Shown piece after piece: positions 17,704 to 25,849 of a stretch of DNA of 64,000 bases (within the stretch, counting starts at the first letter, position 1; the number at the start of each line of letters is the position of its first letter). Source of the stretch: Bradyrhizobium sp. 1(2017) (GTDB taxonomy: Bacteria; Pseudomonadota; Alphaproteobacteria; Rhizobiales; Xanthobacteraceae). The stretch spans positions 4,236,001 to 4,300,000 of the forward strand of contig NZ_CP050022.2 of assembly GCF_011602485.2 (NCBI RefSeq), read 5' to 3'. A program made the position numbers and the translations under genes. The notes beneath the pieces were generated by a model. That model did not search any database, was not told the origin of the DNA, and saw nothing but the letters and a program-made list of their open reading frames with translations.

Positions 17704-19560
17704 ATGTTCATGTTCCAGCGCCTCGTCGAGGGCTCCGGACCCCGCATTTGCCGCCTCGCCCCGGCGCTGGTTTTGGCCCTTGCCATCGGACTGCCGGCCG
17801 GCGGCGCGCGGGCCGAGGAAGCCCATGCCATCGCCATGCACGGCAAGCCGGCGATGCCGGCCGATTTCACCCACATGCCCTACGCCAATCCGGACGCGCC
17901 GAAGGGCGGCCGCATGGTCTGGGGTGTTCTCGGCACCTTCGACAGTCTCAATCCCTTCATCGTCAGGGGATTGGCCGTTCAGCAAATGCGGAGCTACGTG
18001 ATCGAGAGCCTGCTCGCGCGCGGACAGGACGAGCCGTTCACGCTCTATGGCCTGCTCGCCAGGACGGTCGAAACCGACGACGACCGCACCTTTGTCACCT
18101 TCCGCCTCGATCCGCGCGCCCGCTTCTCCGACGGCAAGCCGGTGCTTGCCGAGGACGTGCTGTTCTCCTGGCAGCTGCTGCGCGACCACGGCCGCCCCAA
18201 TCACCGGCAATATTACGCCAAGGTCGCGAAGGCCGAGGCGCCCGATCCCCTCACCGTCCGCTTCGACCTCACTGGTGCCAATGACCGCGAGTTGCCGCTG
18301 ATTCTCGGCCTGATGCCGATCCTGCCGAAGCACGCGGTCGACGCCGGGACGTTCGAGGAGACGACGTTGACCGGCCCGGTCGGCTCGGGCCCCTATCGCG
18401 TCACGGCCGTGAAGCCCGGCTCCAGCGTGACGCTGACCCGCAATCCAAATTATTGGGGCCGCGATCTGCCGATCAATCGCGGGCTCTACAATTTCGACGA
18501 GATCAGGCTCGACTATTTTCGCGAGGCCAACGGCCAGTTCGAGGCCTTCAAGCGCGGGCTCTATGATTTCCGTGTCGAGCACGAGCCGCTGCGCTGGCAC
18601 GACGGTTATGATTTTCCGGCCGCGCGAAGCGGCGACGTGATCCGCGACACCATCAAGCCGGGCGTGCCGCAACCCTCCGAATTCCTGGTGTTCAACACCC
18701 GCCGTTCGATCTTCGCCGACATCCGCGTCCGCAAGGCGCTGACTCTGTTGTTCGATTTCGAGCTGGTCAACCGCAACTATTTCTTCGGCCTCTATTCGCG
18801 CGTCGCCGGCTATTTCGCCGGCTCAGAGCTGTCGGCCTATGGCCGCCCCGCGGATGGGCGCGAGCGCGAGCTGCTCAAGCCATTCGCCGCGCAGATCCCG
18901 CCCGACATCATGGACGGCAGCTACCGCCTGCCCGTCACCGACGGCTCGGGGCGCGACCGCACCGCGCTGCGGGCTGCGCTGAAACTGTTGTCGGAGGCCG
19001 GCTACGATCTCGACGGAACCGTGCTGCGCAATCGCACGACCAAGGCGCCCTTCACCTTCGAGATCATGGTCACGACCCGTGACCAGGAGCGCGTCGCGCT
19101 CGCCTTCCAGCGCGACCTCAAGCGTGCCGGCATCGAGCCAACCGTGCGCTCGGTCGATCCCGTGCAGTTTGACCAGCGCCGGCTCGCCTACGAGTTCGAC
19201 ATGATCCAGAACCGCTGGGACCAATCGCTGTCGCCCGGCAACGAGCAGTATTTCTATTGGGGCAGCGCCGCGGCCGACAATCCGGGCACGCGCAACTACA
19301 TGGGCGCCAGAGATGGAGCAGTCGATGCCATGATCGCCGCACTGCTGGAGGCCCGTGAACATACGGATTTCGTTCCGGCGGTCCGGGCGCTCGACCGCGC
19401 CCTGATCGCGGGCTTCTATACAATCCCGCTGTTTAACGTATCCGAGCAATGGATCGCGCGCTGGAATCGGATAGAACGGCCCAAGGCCACTTCGCTGTCC
19501 GGCTATCTGCCGGAGACCTGGTGGTCGAAGGGGCCGCCGCAAGCGCATCAAGCAAAGTGA
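17704..19560 (+). CDS. Extracellular solute-binding protein, peptide type (SBP_bac_5)
   Basis: About 618 residues. A long signal peptide ends near GGARAEEAHA. The mature part shows the family-5 features YANPDAPKGGRMVWG, NPNYWGRDLPIN and RYDLDGTVL-like C-terminal segments, closest in feel to YejA-type oligopeptide receptors. It would deliver ligands to an ABC importer, but no permease or ATPase gene is adjacent. Start could be ATG 17704 or 17710. The stop lies 4 bases before the next start, so the two genes are probably coupled. Confidence 0.87.
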   Translation: MFMFQRLVEGSGPRICRLAPALVLALAIGLPAGGARAEEAHAIAMHGKPAMPADFTHMPYANPDAPKGGRMVWGVLGTFDSLNPFIVRGLAVQQMRSYVIESLLARGQDEPFTLYGLLARTVETDDDRTFVTFRLDPRARFSDGKPVLAEDVLFSWQLLRDHGRPNHRQYYAKVAKAEAPDPLTVRFDLTGANDRELPLILGLMPILPKHAVDAGTFEETTLTGPVGSGPYRVTAVKPGSSVTLTRNPNYWGRDLPINRGLYNFDEIRLDYFREANGQFEAFKRGLYDFRVEHEPLRWHDGYDFPAARSGDVIRDTIKPGVPQPSEFLVFNTRRSIFADIRVRKALTLLFDFELVNRNYFFGLYSRVAGYFAGSELSAYGRPADGRERELLKPFAAQIPPDIMDGSYRLPVTDGSGRDRTALRAALKLLSEAGYDLDGTVLRNRTTKAPFTFEIMVTTRDQERVALAFQRDLKRAGIEPTVRSVDPVQFDQRRLAYEFDMIQNRWDQSLSPGNEQYFYWGSAAADNPGTRNYMGARDGAVDAMIAALLEAREHTDFVPAVRALDRALIAGFYTIPLFNVSEQWIARWNRIERPKATSLSGYLPETWWSKGPPQAHQAK

Positions 19561-19564
19561 CGCC

Positions 19565-21067
19565 GTGAACCAGCCAGCAATATCGCCGACGCTCGACACG
19601 CTGTTTCAGCGCACGCTGACCCGGCAGCCGCACGCGCCGGCCCTGCTCGATCCCCTCAACAAGGCGCGCGTGACCGGGCACCAGCCGCGGCGGATGACCT
19701 ACGCCGAGGCCGATACGGCCATCGAGGCGCTGTCGGCGTATTTCGTCGAATCGGGCCTGCCGGCCAATTCCGTCATCGCGATCCAGCTCCCGAACACGGT
19801 CGAGTTCGTGCTGACGGTGCTGGCCGCCCATCGTGCCGGCCTCGTCGTCGCCGTGCTGCCGCTGCTGTGGCGGCACGCGGAACTCACCGCCGCGCTCAAC
19901 CGCACCGCGGCGCGTGCCATCGTCACCATGAGCACGGTCGACGGCATCAGCTATGCCGACCTTGCGATGCATGCCGCGGCAGAAGCCTTCTCGATCCGTC
20001 ACGTCTGCGGCTTCGGCACCGACCTGCCGGAAGGCATGGCTTCGCTCGACGACGTGCTGGCCCGCCCGCCCGGCACCACGCGCGCCGTCATCCAGGACGG
20101 TCGCAAGGCGGCGATGATTTCCTTCGACGTCACGGCAGAAGGCTTCCGTCCGGTGCCGCGGCCGCATTTCAGCCTGATCGCCGGCGGGCTCGCGATGTCA
20201 CTGGAAGCCGATGTCAGGCAGGGGGCGACCGTGATGGCGGCGTTCGCGCCGATGTCGTTCGCCGGACTGGCCTCCTCGCTCGCAGTGTGGCTGCTGTCCG
20301 GTGGCACGCTGGCGCTGCATCATCCCTTCGAGATCGACGTGCTGGAGCAGCAGATCACCGAGCACGAATGCGAGGTGCTGATAGCGCCGGCCCAGCTCGC
20401 GCTGCGGCTCGGCGGTTCCGACCTCGCGGCGCGGACGCCGACATTGCGCAACGTCATCGGCCTCTGGCGCGCGCCCGAGCAGGTTGCCGCAAGCGATGCC
20501 TGGACCGCGCCGCATGCGCCGCTGACCGACGTCTATCTGTTCGGCGAGGCTGGCCTGTTCGGTGCCCGCCGCGGCGAGAACGGCATGCCTGTCCCGGTGA
20601 TGCCGGGCCCGCACGGCGCCCCGCGCGAACAGTCCGGCTCCTCCATCGCCGGCGAGATCCTGCTGACCCCGAAAGGCACGCTCGGCCTGCGCGGTCCGAT
20701 GGCGCCGATTGCGGCCTACGCGCCGCCGCAACCGGTCGGCGAGACCCTGATCGCGCAGCCGCCACGCGACTATGTCGACACCGGCTATGCCGCGCGGATC
20801 GATCGTCCGAGCGGCGCGATCTGCATCACTGCGCCGCCCTCCGGCATCATGGCCGTCGGCGGCTACCGGTTCCTCTCCAACGATCTCCAGGAATGGGCCC
20901 GCCGGCTCGGTCAGGGTGCCCTGCTCACCGCGTTGCCCGACCGCCTTTCCGGGCACAGGCTGGCAGGAAGGGCCCAGGACAATGCCCGTGCTCGCGAGGC
21001 ACTCAGCGAGCTCGGGCTTAACCCCCTGATGGTCGAGGCCTTTCGCGACCGCTCCGGGCCGGCTTGA
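19565..21067 (+). CDS. Degenerate AMP-dependent synthetase/ligase-like protein
   Basis: 500 residues aligning by eye with acyl-CoA synthetases: N-terminal MTYAEADTAIEALS, IAIQLPNTVEFVLTVLAAHRAG, and LFGEAGLFG where YG-x-TE belongs. The phosphate-binding A3 loop (S/T-G-T-T-G-x-P-K) expected at about residue 185-198 is replaced by ISFDVTAEGFRPVPRP. The late YRTGD aspartate motif reads YVDTGYAAR and no catalytic C-terminal lysine is visible. I infer a non-catalytic or re-purposed adenylation fold. The intact frame argues against recent decay. It begins 4 bases after the solute-binding protein gene. Confidence 0.8.
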   Translation: MNQPAISPTLDTLFQRTLTRQPHAPALLDPLNKARVTGHQPRRMTYAEADTAIEALSAYFVESGLPANSVIAIQLPNTVEFVLTVLAAHRAGLVVAVLPLLWRHAELTAALNRTAARAIVTMSTVDGISYADLAMHAAAEAFSIRHVCGFGTDLPEGMASLDDVLARPPGTTRAVIQDGRKAAMISFDVTAEGFRPVPRPHFSLIAGGLAMSLEADVRQGATVMAAFAPMSFAGLASSLAVWLLSGGTLALHHPFEIDVLEQQITEHECEVLIAPAQLALRLGGSDLAARTPTLRNVIGLWRAPEQVAASDAWTAPHAPLTDVYLFGEAGLFGARRGENGMPVPVMPGPHGAPREQSGSSIAGEILLTPKGTLGLRGPMAPIAAYAPPQPVGETLIAQPPRDYVDTGYAARIDRPSGAICITAPPSGIMAVGGYRFLSNDLQEWARRLGQGALLTALPDRLSGHRLAGRAQDNARAREALSELGLNPLMVEAFRDRSGPA

Positions 21068-21154
21068 GCGCCGTTTTCGCCTGATACGTTGACGCAGCAT
21101 TAAGGCGGTCAATCTAGATTGCGCGGCACCTGTTGCGTGATCAGAGTTTTCTTG

Positions 21155-22378
21155 ATGTCCCAGGCGGGCCCGATCCTGTTTGTGTCCAATACCGAGCGCC
21201 CCGCCTTCATTGCGGCGCTGGACGAGGCCCGGCTCTTTCCCGTGGTCGACACCGACTGGGCCAGCGCCGCCCGCGCGGTCGAACAAGTGCAGCCGGCCGC
21301 CGTTCTCGCCGCGATGTCCGGTGGGCACGAACCGTATCTGGCGGTGTTCGCCAAGAAGGTCGCCAGCCAGTCGCCCTACCTGCCCTTCGTCGCCATGGAT
21401 GCTGCGGGCACGCTGCCTCCCAATGCCCTGCCCTTCGCCTCACGCGGCGGCAATCCCGACCGGCTGATCGCACGCCTCCGCGCCGCGCTCCGCGTGCGCA
21501 CGCTTCACGCCACCGTGCTGCGCCGGTTGCCGGAAGCGACGGTCAGGCTGCCGGAGGCCGATCCCGCACGCGACGCCACCGTGCTCCTGATCGGCCGCGG
21601 CGCGGCTTATCCTGCGCTCTCGGTGGCTCTCGGCGAACGCGCCGGCGTCATCGGCGCGCTCTCGATCGAGGCCGCCGCAAAGCATCTCAACACCCGCGAC
21701 CTCGACGGCGTCGTGCTCGCCGAAGGTTTCACGGCGCGCGTCACCGATGCCTTCCTGACGGTGCTCGCCGAGGACACCCGCTTCCGTAACCTGCCCGTCG
21801 TCGTCACCGCTCACCAGCTCGCGCAGAGCTACGATCTTCCCAATCTCGAACTGATCTCCGGCGAGCCGACGCGGGTCGCCGCCAATGCGCTGCCGCTGAT
21901 CCGCCAGCATGCGATGGAAGCGCAGCTGAGCCGCACGCTGCGCTCGATCGACGCCGGCGGCTGGCTCGATCCGCGCAGCGGCCTGCTCACGGTGGAAGCC
22001 TTCGCCCGCGATTTTGCCAAGGCGGTCGAGCAGACACTCGCCCGCGGTGGCGGTCTCTCCGTCGCGCGCTTCGCCTTCGATCCCGGCAATTCCCGCGCCC
22101 AGCTCGACGCCGCGCGCATTCTGAGCCGCCTGATGCGGCAGATGGATTTTGGCACGGCGCAGAAGGACGGATCGGTGATCGTCGTGTTCGCGGAGACCGA
22201 CTTCCGCACCGCGCACATGATCGCCCGCCGCCTCTCCGCGGTGATGCGGCACACCTCCAACGGCAAGCACGAGATGCGCAGCGATCCCGTCGTCAGCGTG
22301 GACTCGCTGTCGCCGTCGGATACCGCAAGGTCGTTGCTGGCGCGGCTGTCGGCGGACGCCTCGCGCGCGGCGTCCTGA
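21155..22378 (+). CDS. PleD-like protein with degenerate receiver and GGDEF regions
   Basis: 407 residues. Two receiver-like segments (about 5-110 and 140-255) lack clear phosphoacceptor Asp context. The C-terminal part starts WLDPRSGLLTVEAFARDF (about 270), which corresponds to the D-x-LTGLxNR start of GGDEF domains. The active-site GGDEF should fall near 336-345 but reads QKDGSVIVVF. It probably cannot make c-di-GMP and may bind a partner or ligand instead. ATG 21155 is chosen; an upstream in-frame start at 21119 has poor composition. Confidence 0.75.
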   Translation: MSQAGPILFVSNTERPAFIAALDEARLFPVVDTDWASAARAVEQVQPAAVLAAMSGGHEPYLAVFAKKVASQSPYLPFVAMDAAGTLPPNALPFASRGGNPDRLIARLRAALRVRTLHATVLRRLPEATVRLPEADPARDATVLLIGRGAAYPALSVALGERAGVIGALSIEAAAKHLNTRDLDGVVLAEGFTARVTDAFLTVLAEDTRFRNLPVVVTAHQLAQSYDLPNLELISGEPTRVAANALPLIRQHAMEAQLSRTLRSIDAGGWLDPRSGLLTVEAFARDFAKAVEQTLARGGGLSVARFAFDPGNSRAQLDAARILSRLMRQMDFGTAQKDGSVIVVFAETDFRTAHMIARRLSAVMRHTSNGKHEMRSDPVVSVDSLSPSDTARSLLARLSADASRAAS

Positions 22379-22430
22379 CTCTCGCCGCCTGCTCCAATCA
22401 GGTTCGGGGTGCGGGGCCAATTGTGGTCCG

Positions 22431-25304
22431 TCAGGGCCCTTTCCCGGCGGCCGTCAGCTTGGCCAGCTGGGACGCGGTTTGGGTCGCGATGGCCGATTGC
22501 AGGTCCGGACTGACCTTCGGCAGCAGGGCTCTTTGCGAGCGGACGGCGAGACGGAACAGGTCCGGCCAGCCCGGCAATTGATCCCGATGAGCCTGGTTGA
22601 GAAACTCCGTGGTGAGACCGAGCGCCTGTCGCGTGCCGTCCATGGCACGGCAGTCGGCGAACGCGGCCGCGGACTGGAAGCCGAGAGCGATGGCATCGTG
22701 CAGGCGATCCTCGACCGCGCAGATGCGGGCGCGATCGAGCAGAAACTGCGCGACGCGGACCGGCTGGTTCATGGCGCGGGCGTGGTCCAGCGCCTGCCTG
22801 GCGACCTGATCCGCTTCCTGCGTTTCGCCCGCCATGGTGAGGGCCTGGACCAAGGCGCCCGCAGCAGAAAGATCCTCGAGGTCGCCGAAAGCATGCCGGG
22901 CGAGGTCACGGTACTGCCTCGCTGCCGCCACGGCCTCCGGGGCCCGATGCAGAACCAGCAGCGCGCGGGTCTCGTCGCCCTTGAAAGCCGCACGCTCCTT
23001 CACATCATCCAGTTCGGTGGCGAGTGCAAAGCCTTCACGGGCAATGTCGAGCGCGCGCTCCTTGTCCTGATTGATGCGGGCCAATTGGCCGACGCGCCCG
23101 AGCGCAAGCAGCCGCTGTCTGCGATCGCCGGCCGGAACGTTGGCGAGGGCCCGTTCCGCCGTGGCGAAGGCCTCCTCCATGTTTCCGGCGGCACGCAGCG
23201 CATCGCTACGCAGGTTGAGCGCGGCGGTCGACTCGTCGTCGGCCAGCAAATCCAGGGCGTCCTGGATGCGCCTTTCCGCGAGCGCGATACGCGCACCGGC
23301 ATAGTGGATCAGCCCTCGATGGCGGGTGCGGGCGGCATCGGAAAGTCCGGCGCGGTCGAGCAGCGCCTGCGCAGCGGCAACCTCGGCGGCGCGAGCGGGC
23401 ACGTGGTCATGCCGGTCCTCCGCCTCGCGGGCCAATACGGAAAGGCGGTCGGCCTCTATGTCGAGCCGATCCGCGTCGGGCGCGGGCCAGCGCTGGTCGA
23501 GCACGCCGATCAATTGTCCGGCGACCGTCCATAGCAGTTCCTGCATCGGCCGGATGAAGATGCCGGGCGGCCCCCCACTGCCCCGCTCCAGCGATCGCAG
23601 CAAGGCGTTCAACACTTGCCTGATACCCTTCGCCAACGCTTCGCGGCGTGAGCGATTGTCGGAGAGCGTTGCGAGATGCGCGCTGGCCGTGCCGGCAAAG
23701 ATATAGGCCCGATCGGTGTGACGATCGACACCGGTCTGGCGGATGGCGCGGGCAATCGACCAGCCATGCTGAACGGTGCGCTCGATCACCGATCTGGCAA
23801 GCCGCGCCGCCTGCTCCGCATCCACCGGCCAGAGCGTGCCGATATAGCCGCGGGCCCCGGTGCGCATGAACTCGCGACAAACACCGACCCAGCTCAGACA
23901 GGAATTGTTGAAGATGAAAGGCCGGCTCGGCAGCGCGTTTCGATACAATTTCCAGGCCGGCAGCTCGCCATCGGCCAGCACGATCTCCTGCTGCTTGCCG
24001 TGGGTGTTGAAGTGAATGAACTCGATCGGGAGAAGCTCGCCGAGAGGGATCAGATTGAGCGCCGCGGCCGCGGCATCCGACAGCAACAACACAATGGCGG
24101 GCCGGTCATTCAGCACGCGCAGCACGTCGGCGGTTTCGTTGGTCTTGAATTCGCCGGTGTCGAACAGCAGCGTGAAGCCGATCACATCGGCAGCCGGTGT
24201 GTCGAGCAGTTCCGTCAGCACGATCAGGGTCGGGTCGCCGGCGACGTGGCCGATCGTCTTGCCGGTCCAGTCGGCGCCGCACTTGCGGACAAAGCTGTAA
24301 GGCACCGCCTGGGTGAAGACTGTGAGATCGCGCTCGCCGATCGCCGTGACCACTGCGTCGGGAACAGCGTCGTTCACGGCGTCTTCGATCGCCTGTAGCG
24401 GGCCCGCGATGTCAGGGCTTTCCGTAAGCGACCGCCACCACTCCCGCACGGCGGCAAACAACTTGTCGCCGGATCTGCCGGACATGGTGGAGAGCGCGTT
24501 GGATATGGCAGCAGTAACGGGCGCCGGCGTCAGCACCAGATGGGCGCGCCGCTCGTGGGCATATTGCACGCCGATCAGGGCCGTCGCGTCCGGTTCGGAT
24601 TCGATCTCGACCAGAACCGCCTCGGCGGCCTCAGTCGCCGGCAGGTTGGGACGTGCGGCAGCCCCCGGCGCCAGAGGACGGCCCGTCTCGAGCGCGCTCG
24701 CCAAGGCCGCGAACCAACCGAACGCATCGTCATGCTCCGGGCCTTGCGGGTCCGGGAGCGCCGTATCGTGGCCGCAGGCCGACCAGGCGCGCATCGCAAG
24801 CGTGTCGAGGCCAGGGTCGAGCCGAATGCGCTCGGTGGCATTGGGCAGAACGGGCGTCCGGTCGGGACCAATCCGGCTGACCGGGATGGCCTCGATCAGG
24901 TCGAGCTCGCCGGGTGCAGGGTCGAACAGCAGGATGGCACGGCTCGGCGGCTGCTTTGCCAGCAGGCCGCCAAGCGAAAGTTGGTGGCGCCACCACGAGC
25001 GGAACGGCGTGAGCGCCAACGCGGCCGCGTCGACGGCGGCGTTGAGTGCGGAGATTTCGGCCAGCGTCGCAACTTGCCGGGCCATGGCGGTGCCGGCCAT
25101 GGCGTCCCGCTGATTGCGGACGGCGACATAGGCATCATACAGGCGGCGATAGCCATCGTCGGTGACAGGCGGCGGTTCGATGACGAGCAGCGGCGTGAAG
25201 CAATCGGTTGGACAGCAAGACAGCACGATGGCCGCTTCGCGCCATTGCGCAGGGCGGCACAGGACGACGAGACCCGATGGGCGGCTCGGCGTCGCCGAGG
25301 TCAT
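22431..25304 (-). CDS. CHAT-domain (caspase-like) protease with TPR-like tail
   Basis: 957 residues. The CHAT protease core lies at about 400-545: catalytic His435 in FIHFNTHG, catalytic Cys469 in FIFNNSCLS, then the hallmark ARGYIGTLWPVDAEQAA. An N-terminal region of about 390 residues is not recognised. Residues about 605-900 form repeated Ala/Leu-rich helical pairs (for example AALNLRSDALRAAGNMEEAFATAE is one) like TPRs, a usual CHAT partner. The start overlaps by 4 bases the stop of the small membrane-protein gene, so the two are coupled. CHAT proteases in bacteria act in cell-death-like defence (gasdermin-type and type III-E CRISPR systems). The target here is unknown. Confidence 0.87.
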   Translation of the reverse strand: MTSATPSRPSGLVVLCRPAQWREAAIVLSCCPTDCFTPLLVIEPPPVTDDGYRRLYDAYVAVRNQRDAMAGTAMARQVATLAEISALNAAVDAAALALTPFRSWWRHQLSLGGLLAKQPPSRAILLFDPAPGELDLIEAIPVSRIGPDRTPVLPNATERIRLDPGLDTLAMRAWSACGHDTALPDPQGPEHDDAFGWFAALASALETGRPLAPGAAARPNLPATEAAEAVLVEIESEPDATALIGVQYAHERRAHLVLTPAPVTAAISNALSTMSGRSGDKLFAAVREWWRSLTESPDIAGPLQAIEDAVNDAVPDAVVTAIGERDLTVFTQAVPYSFVRKCGADWTGKTIGHVAGDPTLIVLTELLDTPAADVIGFTLLFDTGEFKTNETADVLRVLNDRPAIVLLLSDAAAAALNLIPLGELLPIEFIHFNTHGKQQEIVLADGELPAWKLYRNALPSRPFIFNNSCLSWVGVCREFMRTGARGYIGTLWPVDAEQAARLARSVIERTVQHGWSIARAIRQTGVDRHTDRAYIFAGTASAHLATLSDNRSRREALAKGIRQVLNALLRSLERGSGGPPGIFIRPMQELLWTVAGQLIGVLDQRWPAPDADRLDIEADRLSVLAREAEDRHDHVPARAAEVAAAQALLDRAGLSDAARTRHRGLIHYAGARIALAERRIQDALDLLADDESTAALNLRSDALRAAGNMEEAFATAERALANVPAGDRRQRLLALGRVGQLARINQDKERALDIAREGFALATELDDVKERAAFKGDETRALLVLHRAPEAVAAARQYRDLARHAFGDLEDLSAAGALVQALTMAGETQEADQVARQALDHARAMNQPVRVAQFLLDRARICAVEDRLHDAIALGFQSAAAFADCRAMDGTRQALGLTTEFLNQAHRDQLPGWPDLFRLAVRSQRALLPKVSPDLQSAIATQTASQLAKLTAAGKGP

Positions 25305-25654
25305 AGCGCGTCCAGAAAGCTGTGAAGCGGCGAGAGGCGGGCTGGCGCGGCCTCCGTGCCCGCCGCCTTGGTCTGGCTGGTTTTCTTCTTCTTGGTGCCA
25401 GCCGCAGCTGCATGGGCCTTGCCGATCAGGACATCGGTTGAGATGCCATTGTAGAAGGCGGAATACAGGTTGGCGCTCGGCAGGATCATCGCCACCACAC
25501 CTGCAATGCCGGCATAAAGCAATGAGAAGAATATCAGCGAGGGCGACCAGGTGTAGGTGCCGCCGTCCCGCAAGACATTGACCTGGCGTATAACTTCAGG
25601 AGCGAGGGCGCCGAGCGCGCCGAGAAGAAAAAAAAGAGGTTGCCAATCCGCCAT
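25301..25654 (-). CDS. Small two-helix membrane protein, coupled to CHAT protease
   Basis: 117 residues, no known family. Two hydrophobic helices lie at about 6-22 (PLFFLLGALGALAPEVI) and 37-58 (SPSLIFFSLLYAGIAGVVAM). A cytosolic-looking tail follows with KKKK at 88-91 and a Ser/Thr/Ala/Pro-rich end. AAAAGGG lies 7 bases before ATG 25654. Codons 8-10 contain a run of eight T. The stop overlaps the CHAT protease start, so the protein is likely its membrane anchor, its substrate/effector or an inhibitor. AT-rich upstream DNA contains TATATT as a possible -10. Confidence 0.8.
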   Translation of the reverse strand: MADWQPLFFLLGALGALAPEVIRQVNVLRDGGTYTWSPSLIFFSLLYAGIAGVVAMILPSANLYSAFYNGISTDVLIGKAHAAAAGTKKKKTSQTKAAGTEAAPARLSPLHSFLDAL

Positions 25655-25849
25655 GACACAACCCTTTTAATATTCGACGACAATATACTGCGTAAGGTTG
25701 ATCGTAACAGGGGCCTCGCCTGAATTCAAGAATGACGTTCGGTGCGACTGCGCGGGCGGCTGGCGGCACCCACCGCTCCGTCGCGATAATGGCAAAGCGT
25801 CTCTCGGACGCGGCGCAGCGCTTCAACTGCGCCGCATCGGAGCACGATG

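Noticed and set aside
25596..25826. Minus-strand frame upstream of the CHAT unit
   Set aside because: It overlaps the small membrane-protein gene in another frame and has no protein-like pattern.
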